Shown piece by piece: positions 13,509 to 23,684 of a stretch of DNA of 43,858 bases; positions within the stretch are counted from its first letter, which is position 1; every line of letters starts with the position of its first letter. The position numbers were made by a program, and so were the translations under genes. Origin of the DNA: a virus; the IMG/VR virus record IMGVR_UViG_3300008267_000102, positions 1-43,858 of that record; one strand, 5' to 3'. A model generated the notes under the pieces. It saw only the letters and a list, made by a program, of their open reading frames with translations. It ran no database searches and was not told where the DNA came from.

Positions 13509-15250
13509 TATTTAACCTCATTAAATTTATGTTGAATACGCGCAACCAATTCGGTCATCTGGCTGGCGGTTTGGGCCTGAGCTTTAAAGATGTTAATACC
13601 GAAAGTGAGTTCGAAATCTATCTGTACCAGTGGCACTGACTGACCGGTTAAAGTGTGGCGCTGTAAACACCATTCCTGTATCCAGTGCCTGAGTATAGAC
13701 AGTGCGTGTTGTCTGTTGGCATGGTTGTTAACTGCCGCGTGAACAAATGGCGCGTGTTGAACGGTCTTTCTAAATTCCTGCACTGATACCATCGCATTGT
13801 TACGTTGTTCGATCAGTGTCTCGATAATGTCGAAAGATAGTTCCTGTAATACACCTGCTTGCACTTTTAAATCCCGCTGGCGTGACTCTTTTTCTTTTTC
13901 AGTTTCGTGCCAACCGCATTCAGGACAGGTGCCGTCGATAAAAACCATTGCCATTTCGTCAAATTCAGGCACGTATCCCGCTGGTTTGACAATACCTTGT
14001 AACTGGCAATTACCACAGGTAATAGTGTCAGGAATATCACTATCTTCAACCAGTTCACCTGACTTTTTAACTTTAGGTTCTACCCTTTCGAGGGTCCATT
14101 CAGGATCATCATGAGGATAACGCAACCCCATTCTTGTCATGAAAAACTGAGTATTACCAACGTGGTCGAGTAGTATACCGTGTGATTTACCATCGGCAGG
14201 TCGAAGCATACGACCAAGCTGCTGTTTGAATAATGAATAAGATTGTGTGGGCCGTAGCATGATAACCACGGTAACGGCAGGGCAATCGTAACCTTCACCT
14301 AACAGATCGACGTTAACCAGGTTCAGTATCCGTCGTGCCTTGAAATCTTCCATTGCTCGCTTGCGTTCAGCGAGTTCGGATTTACTTGATATGGCAATCG
14401 ACGGTACACCCGCTTCGTTGAATTGTGCAGCCACGGCCTTGGCGTGTTCGATATTGACGCAAAAAGTGATAGCGGGGACACCATGCGTGTGCTTAAGATA
14501 GTGTTCAACGGCGTCACCGATAATTTCACGGTTATTAACTTTCATTACCAGCTTTTTCTGGTTGTAGTCACCGCCACCAGTGACGTCACACGATTTAGCG
14601 TCAAACTTTCCAGTAGCATAAATCTTATACGGTGTCAGCATTGATTTTTTAATCAGGTCAAACATGGTTGTTGTCACTGATAAAGCGTCAAAAACACCGT
14701 CAGCCTTTCGGCCTAAGCCTTTTTTATCACCGCGAATCGGTGTAGCAGTAAAACCAATTCCTTTGGCGTTAATCATTGGGTCGATGCAACTAAACCAGGT
14801 CGTACCCGTGACTAAGTGGTGAGTTTCATCCTGTAGCCACAATTTTACTGACTGTAAAAACTGCACGGGGATTTTACCGGCTTTAAGTCTTGCCGCAAAC
14901 GTCGGCGTTGAGGACACAATTACCGGTGAATTTTCGTTATAAAAACTATCACCGAACAATTCTAAGTTGTTGTTGGTTATGTCACGACGCGCCTTATCAG
15001 AACAAATAAAGCTATGTGACACACCCATTTTGCACAGCGCTTCAGATAACTGTGAGATCAGCACGTCACGATGTGCAAACACTAATGTTAATTCATTACG
15101 TTCTAATGCCCGTTTAGCGAATGACGCCAGTGTTAGTGACTTACCAGCGCCGGTCGGTAATACACAGCATACGTTTTTGGCCCCTTTATCAAAGTGCCGG
15201 TTAATATCTTCACAAGCAGTAATCTGATGCGGTCTTAAATTTATTGCCAC
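13508..15250 (-). CDS. SF2 DNA helicase with C-terminal zinc ribbon
   Basis: A 580-residue SF2 helicase. Motif I is PTGAGKS (residues 32-38), motif II DETHH (about 140), motif III GFTATP, and motif VI QQLGRMLRPADGKS. A C-terminal zinc ribbon follows (CGNCQLQ...CPECGWHE). These RecG/UvsW/type-III-restriction-like helicases unwind recombination or replication intermediates in phages. The start is GTG at 15250, preceded by AGGG. It is coded on the late strand, facing away from the replication operon, so its expression is separate from the polymerase and primase genes, via the promoter at 15284-15312. Confidence 0.9.
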   Translation of the reverse strand: MAINLRPHQITACEDINRHFDKGAKNVCCVLPTGAGKSLTLASFAKRALERNELTLVFAHRDVLISQLSEALCKMGVSHSFICSDKARRDITNNNLELFGDSFYNENSPVIVSSTPTFAARLKAGKIPVQFLQSVKLWLQDETHHLVTGTTWFSCIDPMINAKGIGFTATPIRGDKKGLGRKADGVFDALSVTTTMFDLIKKSMLTPYKIYATGKFDAKSCDVTGGGDYNQKKLVMKVNNREIIGDAVEHYLKHTHGVPAITFCVNIEHAKAVAAQFNEAGVPSIAISSKSELAERKRAMEDFKARRILNLVNVDLLGEGYDCPAVTVVIMLRPTQSYSLFKQQLGRMLRPADGKSHGILLDHVGNTQFFMTRMGLRYPHDDPEWTLERVEPKVKKSGELVEDSDIPDTITCGNCQLQGIVKPAGYVPEFDEMAMVFIDGTCPECGWHETEKEKESRQRDLKVQAGVLQELSFDIIETLIEQRNNAMVSVQEFRKTVQHAPFVHAAVNNHANRQHALSILRHWIQEWCLQRHTLTGQSVPLVQIDFELTFGINIFKAQAQTASQMTELVARIQHKFNEVK

Positions 15251-15283
15251 GTTATAACCCTATCGTCTGTTATCAATGACACA

Positions 15284-15312
15284 AATATACACTGATAAAA
15301 TATTTTTGAAAA
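15284..15312 (-). promoter_or_regulatory. Leftward promoter for the helicase operon
   Basis: On the minus strand TTTTCA (15307-15312), a 17-base spacer and TATATT (15284-15289), about 35 bases upstream of the GTG at 15250. Its -35 box lies 6 bases from the rightward -35 box at 15318, so the two promoters are back to back and may be controlled together. Confidence 0.7.
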
Positions 15313-15317
15313 CACAC

Positions 15318-15346
15318 TTTACAAACTAAATTTACACCATTACTAT
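15318..15346 (+). promoter_or_regulatory. Rightward promoter of the TTTACAAAC type for the replication operon
   Basis: TTTACA (15318-15323), 17-base spacer, TACTAT (15341-15346), and a second TTTACA (15331-15336) exactly 13 bases after the first, as at 4566 and 22300. It is about 40 bases upstream of the ATG at 15388, which has an AGAGGA site. Confidence 0.75.
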
Positions 15347-15387
15347 TCATCTCGTCAGTTCGACAAATTAACTTAGTAGAGGATTTT

Positions 15388-16218
15388 ATGGGTTTATTAG
15401 AAAAGTTATTAGCACGTCTTGAACGTGTTGAACAGGAATTAAACTTACCAGCTATTGACGAATGCACAGCAGATGTTGACCCTGTAGTGTTACCAGTAAC
15501 ACCAGCAGCACCAGCAGCACCAGTCACACCAGCAGCACCAGTCACACCAGCAGTAACCGGTGACGAAAGTCTGGTTAACGAACACGGTATCCCGTGGAGC
15601 GCTGAACACCATGCCAGCACTAAAACCAAAACACAGGATGGTCATTGGACGGCTAAACGTGGTGGCGATAAAGCGGCACTGGTTGCGTATAACGCACAGT
15701 TTACACAGTCATTACCGGTAACACCGTCAGCGCCAGCAGTGCCAGTCGTACCTGCTACACCAGCGTTACCAGCAATTCCGGCCGTACCGCTAACACCAAT
15801 GGCACCAGCGTTACCGAGCTTACGCACTGAAGTAGCTTCACAAATTAATCTGCTGATGGAAGATTTTAAAGTCCCTTATCAGATGATTATCGCTGAGTTA
15901 GTAACCAGCCGTGGTGCTAACAGTTTTGATGCTGTTAATGACAACGATTTACCGGCAATTAAAGCTGAACTGGAAAACTGGTACGACCTTGCCAACCAGA
16001 TGGAACAGGCCGTGGTGTTGCTAGATAAAGTTGACGCTAAAACAGGCCGTCAGCATAACTTACCAGGCAATGCACTTGCCGTACTGAAGGCCACTGCCGG
16101 TGTCAACGCCATGGGTGCTACACCTTATGACAAGCTGGAAGCCACAGCCACAGCGTTAACTACTTATGCTGACCAGTGGAATGAATATTGCCGTCAAACC
16201 ACGGGCGCTGGTTTCTAA
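15388..16218 (+). CDS. Proline-repeat protein with a conserved phage module
   Basis: A 276-residue protein. A short N-terminal helix (LLEKLLARLERVEQELN) is followed by two Pro/Ala/Val-rich stretches (residues ~33-55 and ~110-148). Between them is a module GIPWSAEHHASTKTKTQDGH followed by WTAKRGGDK, a pattern (PWDxxxHxSxKxxxxDGxWxxKRG) I recall from many phage early proteins of unknown role. The C-terminal ~120 residues are mainly helical. It is first in the replication operon, overlapping the next gene by TAATG. The N-terminal helix suggests oligomerisation. Possibly a scaffold for replication or recombination factors. Confidence 0.7.
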   Translation: MGLLEKLLARLERVEQELNLPAIDECTADVDPVVLPVTPAAPAAPVTPAAPVTPAVTGDESLVNEHGIPWSAEHHASTKTKTQDGHWTAKRGGDKAALVAYNAQFTQSLPVTPSAPAVPVVPATPALPAIPAVPLTPMAPALPSLRTEVASQINLLMEDFKVPYQMIIAELVTSRGANSFDAVNDNDLPAIKAELENWYDLANQMEQAVVLLDKVDAKTGRQHNLPGNALAVLKATAGVNAMGATPYDKLEATATALTTYADQWNEYCRQTTGAGF

Positions 16219-17390
16219 TGGCTGCGCACAGCGTTTACAGTTTCAGCGCGTCGGATCGTTGGATGAAATGCCCTGCTGCGATACGCATGTCACGGGGTTA
16301 TCCAAACACCACGAACGACGCTGCTGAACTGGGTACGGCTGTGCATATGCTTGGTGAATTTTGTATCAAAATCGGTTGCAGTCCAAAACACTGTATCGGT
16401 ATGAAATTCAACGGTATCGTAGTGACTGAAAAAATGGCTGATGATGCCAGTTTGTACCGTAATTTTAGCGATAATCTGACGTTACAGACTGGTGTTAAGC
16501 CACTGATTGAACAGCGCGTTGTTATGTCGTCACTCGGTCGCACCGATGTTTATGGTACGTCTGACCTGACTCACATAGCGCTGTCAATGCGTAAAGTGTT
16601 CACCAGTGATTATAAAAATGGTTATGGTCTGGTCGATGTCAACGATAACAGCCAGTTAGCCGGTTATTCGGTTGCTACGCTGGACACGTTTGACTTATGG
16701 GATAAAGTTGATGAAGTGGTTAACACGATCATTCAACCAAACTACCATCATATCGACGGGCCAATTCGTTCGGTTGTTTATACCATCCCCGAGTTGCGCC
16801 AGTGGCAACAGCGTTACGCCATTGCTGTGAAACGGGCTGAAGATCCGAACGAAAAACCTGTGGCCGGTGAACACTGTCACTACTGTCCAGCACAAGCTAA
16901 CTGCCGTGCTCGATTAGAATATGCGTTAAATATTGCTTACACCGATGTTCCAATGAATGAAATCAGTGTCGGTGAACTGGAAAGGCTTTACAGTGAGGTC
17001 GGTTCTGTTGAAACGTGGCTAAAAGCCATTAAAGGCAGAATGCTGACTGAAGCCAGAAACGGCGTTAATTTCAAGGCATTTAAGCTGGTTGAGTCTTATT
17101 CACGGGCTAATGTTGACGATGTAGCTGGTCTGGTTAAAGAGGCCGCTGCTGCCGGTGTGGACGTAACTAAGCTTTACCATGACCCTAAAGTCAAAGGTAA
17201 AACAGAGTGTAAAAAGTTTTTACCGGCAAACCTGATCGACAAGTATTTCAAAGTGCCGCCTAAATCGACCACAGTCGTCGATATGACGGATAACAGGCCA
17301 GCAGTTCGAGTAGGTAAAGCCGAAGGTATCTTCGCACCTATTGACGAACCAAGACCATCTGCTGAAGGTATTTTCGGGGCAATTGTATAA
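16218..17390 (+). CDS. RecB/Cas4-like nuclease (DUF2800 family)
   Basis: 390 residues from the ATG at 16218, which overlaps the previous stop; the alternative upstream start at 16188 lies inside the preceding gene and is rejected. The protein begins AHSVYSFSASDRWMKCP, the usual opening of DUF2800. PD-(D/E)XK features are GTAVHMLGEF, GRTDVYGTSDL (Asp), TSDYKNGYG (D-x-K) and NSQLAGYS. A Cys cluster (CHYCPAQANC) near residue 225 and an upstream Cys may hold an Fe-S cluster, as in AddB/Cas4 nucleases. This family usually neighbours DUF2815 and VRR-NUC genes in phage replication modules, as here. Likely a DNA-end-processing nuclease. Confidence 0.85.
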   Translation: MAAHSVYSFSASDRWMKCPAAIRMSRGYPNTTNDAAELGTAVHMLGEFCIKIGCSPKHCIGMKFNGIVVTEKMADDASLYRNFSDNLTLQTGVKPLIEQRVVMSSLGRTDVYGTSDLTHIALSMRKVFTSDYKNGYGLVDVNDNSQLAGYSVATLDTFDLWDKVDEVVNTIIQPNYHHIDGPIRSVVYTIPELRQWQQRYAIAVKRAEDPNEKPVAGEHCHYCPAQANCRARLEYALNIAYTDVPMNEISVGELERLYSEVGSVETWLKAIKGRMLTEARNGVNFKAFKLVESYSRANVDDVAGLVKEAAAAGVDVTKLYHDPKVKGKTECKKFLPANLIDKYFKVPPKSTTVVDMTDNRPAVRVGKAEGIFAPIDEPRPSAEGIFGAIV

Positions 17391-17587
17391 TGACACCTAT
17401 CCGGTTAAAGCATGATTTAGTTGAAGTTACTGAACCAGATTCAGGCTTAGTATGGCAAGGTTATTTCATGACTGACAGCCGGTTAGGTATCATCTTCATG
17501 ATTACCGATAAATCAAAATTGTACTGTGCGTTAACACTCGAATCATTAATAAACGGTAATTACACCGTTTCAGTAAAAGGTAAATAA
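17390..17587 (+). CDS. Small unknown protein in the replication operon
   Basis: A 65-residue protein, MTPIRLKHDLVEVTEPDSGL..., likely a single small beta barrel of alternating strands (GYFMTDSRLGIIFMI). Start overlaps the upstream stop (TAATG). Unrecognised; its position between nuclease and SSB suggests a minor replication factor. Confidence 0.65.
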   Translation: MTPIRLKHDLVEVTEPDSGLVWQGYFMTDSRLGIIFMITDKSKLYCALTLESLINGNYTVSVKGK

Positions 17588-17588
17588 A

Positions 17589-18719
<1,131 letters not shown>

Positions 18720-18762
18720 CTAAACCAATGGCCAAGGATGGCTGTTAACTCAGGTGTTAATT

Positions 18763-18948
18763 ATGAAAGTAGTAGTGACGATTGAATCAGACGCATATCA
18801 GTATGCTGAATACAGTTATGCTACTGACAAATATTCTAAAGTATTTGAGTTAGATGCCAGTATCGGTGAAATGCTTGAATGGGCTAAAAAAGCAATAGGT
18901 AAACCGGTGCCATTAGGTCGCTTGATTATCAGTGAGTTAACAGAGTAA
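18763..18948 (+). CDS. Small unknown protein (61 aa)
   Basis: MKVVVTIESDAYQYAEYSYA... ends ELTE. The ATG at 18763 has AGG 8 bases upstream; the in-frame GTG at 18754 is rejected. The stop overlaps the next gene (TAATG). Beta-beta-helix-like, acidic; not recognised. Confidence 0.6.
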   Translation: MKVVVTIESDAYQYAEYSYATDKYSKVFELDASIGEMLEWAKKAIGKPVPLGRLIISELTE

Positions 18949-19382
18949 TGGCTAAATACGAAACGCCAGAAACAACGGCGAAACGACTGGTACTACTCAG
19001 AGCTGGCCAGTACCGTGCGAGGCTGTTCAAAAACAATACCGGTGTGGCCTACACTCAGGATGGTCGTCCTGTTTTCTTTGGTTTAGGTAATGAAGGTAAA
19101 AAAGACGACGAATCTATCAGAACACCAGATGACGTAGGTTTTACGATCATCACTGTGACACCTGACATGGTAGGAAAAGAAATTGCAGTTTTTACAGCGA
19201 TTGATTCCAAAAAGGCTGGTTTTCGTGTAAAGTCAGATTACACTAAAGGAACCCGCGAATATGGCCAGAATAAATTTTTCGAACTGGTCAAGAAACACGG
19301 CGGCATTGCTGGCTTTGCATCCTGTGCCGCCGACGTTGACGCGATTTATAACGAATTTAATATAAGGGTCACACAGAAATGA
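18948..19382 (+). CDS. VRR-NUC nuclease
   Basis: A 144-residue VRR-NUC protein. Visible are RLFKNNTGVAYTQDGRPVFF, PDDVGFTIITVTPDMVGKEI, a D-x-K position (AIDSKKAG) where E-V-K is canonical, and HGGIAGFASCAADVDAIYN. VRR-NUC nucleases of phages cut branched DNA such as Holliday junctions or flaps and often neighbour primase-helicase genes. The E-V-K to D-S-K change keeps Lys but alters the acidic ligand; activity may still be present because Asp often replaces Glu in this fold. Confidence 0.85.
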   Translation: MAKYETPETTAKRLVLLRAGQYRARLFKNNTGVAYTQDGRPVFFGLGNEGKKDDESIRTPDDVGFTIITVTPDMVGKEIAVFTAIDSKKAGFRVKSDYTKGTREYGQNKFFELVKKHGGIAGFASCAADVDAIYNEFNIRVTQK

Positions 19383-19618
19383 ACCTGCAAGAAATTAGAC
19401 AACGTGCCGCTGAGTACGACGAAACCAACAAAACCAAACGTGGTGACACTCTGCCGCGATTATTGGCATTAGTTGAAAAACATGGCACGTCAGCGGTATC
19501 TGCCGCCAGTGGCCTAACTGAAGCAACAATTCTGGTCTATTGTCGCAATAAAGACGAAAGCAACCGGACCTATCCGAGCGAATACGCTGTTACTAAAGCC
19601 GAGACAATCTTAAATTAA
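19379..19618 (+). CDS. Small HTH-like protein
   Basis: A 79-residue protein, MNLQEIRQRAAEYDETNKTK..., with a likely HTH in the second half (AVSAASGLTEATILVYC, then YPSEYAVTKAETIL). It overlaps the VRR-NUC gene by 4 bases. Probably a small DNA-binding factor placed between nuclease and primase genes, perhaps helping loading or autoregulation of the operon. Confidence 0.65.
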   Translation: MNLQEIRQRAAEYDETNKTKRGDTLPRLLALVEKHGTSAVSAASGLTEATILVYCRNKDESNRTYPSEYAVTKAETILN

Positions 19619-19633
19619 CGTCGGGGTAAATCT

Positions 19634-22111
19634 ATGCACGACGTTAAACAAGCCCGTGAGTTTGTCGAGGCGCTCACGGGTTCAAGCGATTCTATCGTTA
19701 CATTTCAGGCATTCTATGACCCGAAAGGGATTACACCACCAGCAGGTGTAGCAAAAGTATGGCATAGCACCATTGACGCCAGCGTTGAATTTATTGACTA
19801 TAAGCAGTCACAGCTTGCCGGTATTTACGTCTGTATCAATGGTACGGATTTAAAAGGCCGTGAAATTTACAATATCAATCATCTGCGAGTCCTGTTCGCG
19901 GATTTCGACGGTATTGAACAACCTGTCTGGAATTTACAACCGCATCTGACACAACAGCGGGACCAGACTCACGGCCATGCGTTTTGGTTGATTGACGCCG
20001 GTGATTTAACTCATGATGAATGGTCAATCCTGCAAAAACAGATCGCATTGTATTACGGTACTGACGAACAGGTGCATGACCCGTCACGGGTGGTACGTCT
20101 ACCAGGCTCATTGCATTTAAAGAACCCGCAATCACCACAAACGTACAGTATCACCAGTAATGTCAGTAAATCTGTGCCACGGTACACGATTGAGCAGATC
20201 CGTTCGGCACACGTATTGTCTGCTGAAAAAGACGCGATATTAAACCAGTGGGCCGAGAAACGTGCCGGTATTGATAACGGTGTAGGGTATGAAGATGACC
20301 CGATAGAGACACGTAAATTCATTAATTTTATCAGCAATGCGGCATTACCGGCTGTACTGGGAACCGGTTCACATGAACTTTTTCGCGTTGCTTGTTTTGG
20401 TCATGATCATGGGATAAGTCTTGAAAATGCTAAAAAACTGCTTTGGGAACATTATAACCCTCGCTGCTTGCCAGCATGGACTGACGACGAGCGTCACCAT
20501 TTCGATGGGGTCGTGTATCGAGGCTACCATTACGCAACGAGCGCTGCGGGCTGTAAGACAGCACGAGCTGAGTTCATGGCATTACCACCGCTACCTGAAC
20601 CAAATTGTGGCTGGCAGAATGAAGCGGCTCAATTTAATGTCGTGCAGACGTTACAACCAGAATCGCTGGCGGTTACAACGACACCGGCAGCACCGGATAA
20701 AATCGGTGACATCTTCAGATGGGAACACCGACTCACTAAAGACCAAGGTTTAATCGTTGCAGCACAACTGACGGTTAAAAGCAGTCACTATGATTTTGCA
20801 CGAGTGTTCGACGGTATCAATTATGACGGTGTGAGACTAATTCGCTGTGCCAAACAATTTTATGTGTTTAACGGTAAATCGTGGGGTGTTGTTGATGACG
20901 ATGTGATCCGGTCAGCGATTCAACGGGCATTCGCGGTATTTAAACCAGCGGATAAGTTTACCAGTGGTGTTTTTAACTGTCTGAAAGACCATGTTAACGT
21001 CCCTGCCGTTGAAAACGGTACGTGGCTATCCGAGCGTAAAACATCGACGTCAAACTATACCGTTTTCGCCAATGGTATTGTGGACCTCAATAGTGACGTG
21101 TTAACGCTGATGCCTCACACACCGGAGTTTTTCACGCTGAACGAATTAGAACATGACTTTAATACTGGCGCTAAATGCCCGAACTGGTTGAGTTTCTTAA
21201 CAAGTGTTTGGGACGACAACGATGATATGAAAATGCAGTTGCAAGAGTTTTTCGGGTACTGCTTAACCAGCGATGTATCATTGCAGAAATTTGCGGCACT
21301 GGTCGGTAAGTCTCGCGCCGGTAAAGGTGTAATGACCGACGTCATGACCGCTATGGTTGGTAGCAAAAACATAGCTGCACCAGCATTGCCAAACCTTGCC
21401 AGCAGCACCGCATTGCATGAAATGTCAACCAAGTCCCTCACACTTATTCCTGACGCGCACAACGTCAACGGTAACGCTAAAGACCTGGTGTTGAGTAATT
21501 TAAAGGCCATTACCGGTGGTGACAACGTATCGTTCCACGAGATCTATAAAGGTAGCCGCAACACTAAATTTAAAACAAAGCTGGTTCTGTCAACCAACAA
21601 TGTGCCAAATTTTAATGACCCGTCGGGCGCACTGGTGAATCGTATGCTGGTTTTTATCTTTTACAAATCCTTTGCTGACAATCCTGATACGTCACTGAGA
21701 ACTAAACTACTGGCGGAAATTGCAGGTATCACTCAATGGGCCATTGAAGGTTTACGCCGGTTACGTCGTAACGGTGGTAAGTTTACTGAAGGTCGCATAG
21801 GTTTAATCCAGAAAGAGCGGATCAGAAAGGATATGTTTCCCCTGTCTGAATTTGTGGAGTCGTCGTGTTCGATGCAACAAGATGAATTTACGATGCTGGA
21901 TGACCTTTATAACGCTTATCGGTTATGGGCTGCTACCGAAGGGCTTAAAAATCCACTGATTAAAAACGAGTTCGATAAGTCACTGCGAAACTCTGCACTT
22001 AACATACAGCCTGACGACACTGGTCGCCGTGGATTCTACGGTATTACCGTTAAAGTCCACCTGTCCAGCGGTAATGTTATCGGCTTTCCGCCAGTCGGTA
22101 ACGTGCAATGA
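19634..22111 (+). CDS. Primase-helicase (PrimPol + D5 + SF3 helicase)
   Basis: An 825-residue replication enzyme. The N-terminal part has LFADFDG (about residue 87; acidic primase motif), THGHAFWLIDAGDL and DPSRVVRLPGSLHLK (RepB/PrimPol-type). The C-terminal SF3 helicase has Walker A GKSRAGKG (residue ~557), a Walker B-like SLTLIPDAHN, and motif C STNNVPNF (~652), with D5-type surroundings. It would unwind and prime the phage origin as a ring. Ribosome binding site GGGG is 8 bases upstream of 19634. This is the central replication enzyme with the DNA polymerase downstream. Confidence 0.9.
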   Translation: MHDVKQAREFVEALTGSSDSIVTFQAFYDPKGITPPAGVAKVWHSTIDASVEFIDYKQSQLAGIYVCINGTDLKGREIYNINHLRVLFADFDGIEQPVWNLQPHLTQQRDQTHGHAFWLIDAGDLTHDEWSILQKQIALYYGTDEQVHDPSRVVRLPGSLHLKNPQSPQTYSITSNVSKSVPRYTIEQIRSAHVLSAEKDAILNQWAEKRAGIDNGVGYEDDPIETRKFINFISNAALPAVLGTGSHELFRVACFGHDHGISLENAKKLLWEHYNPRCLPAWTDDERHHFDGVVYRGYHYATSAAGCKTARAEFMALPPLPEPNCGWQNEAAQFNVVQTLQPESLAVTTTPAAPDKIGDIFRWEHRLTKDQGLIVAAQLTVKSSHYDFARVFDGINYDGVRLIRCAKQFYVFNGKSWGVVDDDVIRSAIQRAFAVFKPADKFTSGVFNCLKDHVNVPAVENGTWLSERKTSTSNYTVFANGIVDLNSDVLTLMPHTPEFFTLNELEHDFNTGAKCPNWLSFLTSVWDDNDDMKMQLQEFFGYCLTSDVSLQKFAALVGKSRAGKGVMTDVMTAMVGSKNIAAPALPNLASSTALHEMSTKSLTLIPDAHNVNGNAKDLVLSNLKAITGGDNVSFHEIYKGSRNTKFKTKLVLSTNNVPNFNDPSGALVNRMLVFIFYKSFADNPDTSLRTKLLAEIAGITQWAIEGLRRLRRNGGKFTEGRIGLIQKERIRKDMFPLSEFVESSCSMQQDEFTMLDDLYNAYRLWAATEGLKNPLIKNEFDKSLRNSALNIQPDDTGRRGFYGITVKVHLSSGNVIGFPPVGNVQ

Positions 22112-22293
22112 CGGGCTTACTAGAAACGATTCAACGCCGGTTAGACCGGCTTGAGTTTATCCTTACCACTGCTGAACAGATGACACTAGAAACAGGTCGT
22201 GACGTTGACATTGAGTTAATCCGCTTCGCAGCTAAAAAGGCTACGGAGTGGAACCGTAAACGGGTGGTAATGGGTTTACCAGAATATTGGTAA
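22108..22293 (+). CDS. Small helical protein after the primase-helicase
   Basis: A 61-residue protein, MTGLLETIQRRLDRLEFILT..., with a helix suitable for a coiled coil (LLETIQRRLDRLEFIL), overlapping the primase stop by 4 bases. It ends MGLPEYW. It may assist assembly of the helicase. No family recognised. Confidence 0.65.
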   Translation: MTGLLETIQRRLDRLEFILTTAEQMTLETGRDVDIELIRFAAKKATEWNRKRVVMGLPEYW

Positions 22294-22299
22294 TTTCAC

Positions 22300-22328
22300 T
22301 TTACAAACAGTGTTTACAGTATTATATT
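22300..22328 (+). promoter_or_regulatory. Internal promoter of the TTTACAAAC type
   Basis: TTTACA (22300-22305), 17-base spacer and TATATT (22323-22328), with a second TTTACA at 22313-22318, 13 bases after the first. It is 33 bases upstream of the ATG at 22361 and would give extra transcription of the polymerase end of the operon. Confidence 0.8.
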
Positions 22329-22360
22329 TAAGGCTCATTTTAACTGATAGAGATTTAACC

Positions 22361-22792
22361 ATGAACGTAACTACCACGTATTACAGCAGTTTACACAACT
22401 CACAATGGTACACCCGCATAGGCAGCTATGGTTTTTACAGTGTGGCTAAACCAACTGCCCGTCAGATCCGACGCTGGAAAAAGCAGGTAAAGCGGTTCAG
22501 TTGGCCTGAGTATAAAATCATGGTCAACGGTCACTATGGTAAATTAGGTAAGGTTTCTCTTATACACGGCTGTAAGCTTGGTCCAAGTTATACTTATCAA
22601 GCTGATATTTTAGAAAAGCTGAAGTCTATCACAGGCACAGCGGAAGGTATGGTTAACTACAACTTTCCTGATTATGACGTGTGTAGTATGTATCGCACCT
22701 CTGTACCTGACGCGATTACGTTAGGTAATAAAATTCATGAATTGGCCAACTCGCAAGCAGAATTTATCGAACAGTATAAACAGGATTTCTAA
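22361..22792 (+). CDS. Unknown protein downstream of an internal promoter
   Basis: A 143-residue protein. The ATG at 22361 follows the TTTACAAAC promoter; the earlier in-frame start at 22310 lies inside the promoter and is rejected. N-terminal beta segments (TYYSSLHNSQWYTRIGSYGF) are followed by a basic helix (ARQIRRWKKQVKRF). Basic character suggests nucleic-acid contact. No family recognised. Confidence 0.65.
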   Translation: MNVTTTYYSSLHNSQWYTRIGSYGFYSVAKPTARQIRRWKKQVKRFSWPEYKIMVNGHYGKLGKVSLIHGCKLGPSYTYQADILEKLKSITGTAEGMVNYNFPDYDVCSMYRTSVPDAITLGNKIHELANSQAEFIEQYKQDF

Positions 22793-22794
22793 CC

Positions 22795-23094
22795 ATGCGT
22801 AGATCAGGTAAAACATTCAGACTTATTTTAAAAGCCCTGCACGAAATGAGCATGGGCAAAGAAGTAGTGGTTAATTGTTACCGTATGGAAACTGCACATA
22901 GCGTTTTCAACCAGTTATTACACATGATCGAAACGTATATCAGCACTCGTGAACTCAGTATCGACTCATCAAGCAGAACACTGAAAATCACCGGCTGTAA
23001 AGGCTCATTACGTTGTGTCAGTGATACTGAAGCACAGGCTTACGTTGAACACCGAAACTCTGACCATTATGTTTATTATACGGATGCACAATAA
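22795..23094 (+). CDS. Small protein with truncated P-loop
   Basis: A 99-residue protein beginning MRRSGKTFRLILKALHEM, a Walker A-like end (SGKT) missing the first Gly of GxxxxGK[ST]. The following helix-strand (GKEVVVNCYR) has the spacing of the P-loop fold, and the upstream frame closes five codons earlier, so it is not simply a missed start. Small phage P-loop proteins starting GRRTGKTxRML are common; this one is a shortened relative. It may bind nucleotide weakly or have lost that function. Located between two unknowns and the polymerase. Confidence 0.65.
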   Translation: MRRSGKTFRLILKALHEMSMGKEVVVNCYRMETAHSVFNQLLHMIETYISTRELSIDSSSRTLKITGCKGSLRCVSDTEAQAYVEHRNSDHYVYYTDAQ

Positions 23095-23684
23095 TGCACT
23101 ACATAATGAATTTATTATCATCGGCTTCAGACAGTGACCTAATGATGTCTCGAAAAAACTGTCACATTAAAGGTCTGCACAGTATTGTTCTTTATAAAGA
23201 TAAGTTCAACAGACTGTTAAGACTCTATTTGACTACGCCTGACCATGAGTTACACAACTGCGCAAATGATGACCTTGTTGTTAATTTAGGTGTCCACAAC
23301 CACAGGTATGATTTAATTCTTTCCGGTGTGCACGGTGAGGCCATTAATATTGAATATGTTAAATCAAGGTACGAAAGGGCTTACCGTCAAAAAGTTGATT
23401 CGTATGTGTTTCATGATAAAGATACTGTCAATTACTGCGGTAAAGTATTTCTCAGTCGTGGTAAGTCTGAAAAAATAGAAAAGCTTTTCCTTAAAAAAGA
23501 CAAGCTACACACTGTATTTGTTAAAGAAAACAACACTGCATCATGGCTGGTTCAGGAAGGGTTTCAGGAACGTGACTACACAATGCTTTACACCAATAAA
23601 CCTGTAAATTGCCAGTCACATGATTTTTTCAGTTCTGCTGATGAAGTCAGGGCATTTGTCACTAACTATTATCAGGATAAATAA
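23094..23684 (+). CDS. Unknown protein upstream of the DNA polymerase
   Basis: A 196-residue protein, MHYIMNLLSSASDSD..., with VHNHRYDLILSGVHGEAINI in the middle, a conserved-looking histidine-rich strand pair that hints at a cupin-like beta fold. It overlaps the polymerase start by one base (TAATG) and shares the start ATAATGCACTACA with it. No assigned family; given context, possibly a polymerase accessory or nucleotide enzyme. Confidence 0.65.
   Translation: MHYIMNLLSSASDSDLMMSRKNCHIKGLHSIVLYKDKFNRLLRLYLTTPDHELHNCANDDLVVNLGVHNHRYDLILSGVHGEAINIEYVKSRYERAYRQKVDSYVFHDKDTVNYCGKVFLSRGKSEKIEKLFLKKDKLHTVFVKENNTASWLVQEGFQERDYTMLYTNKPVNCQSHDFFSSADEVRAFVTNYYQDK

Noticed and set aside
16188-16218. 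Longer start for the DUF2800 nuclease
   Set aside because: It lies in the preceding gene, while ATG 16218 overlaps its stop (TAATG) and opens with the family start AHSVYSFSASDRW.
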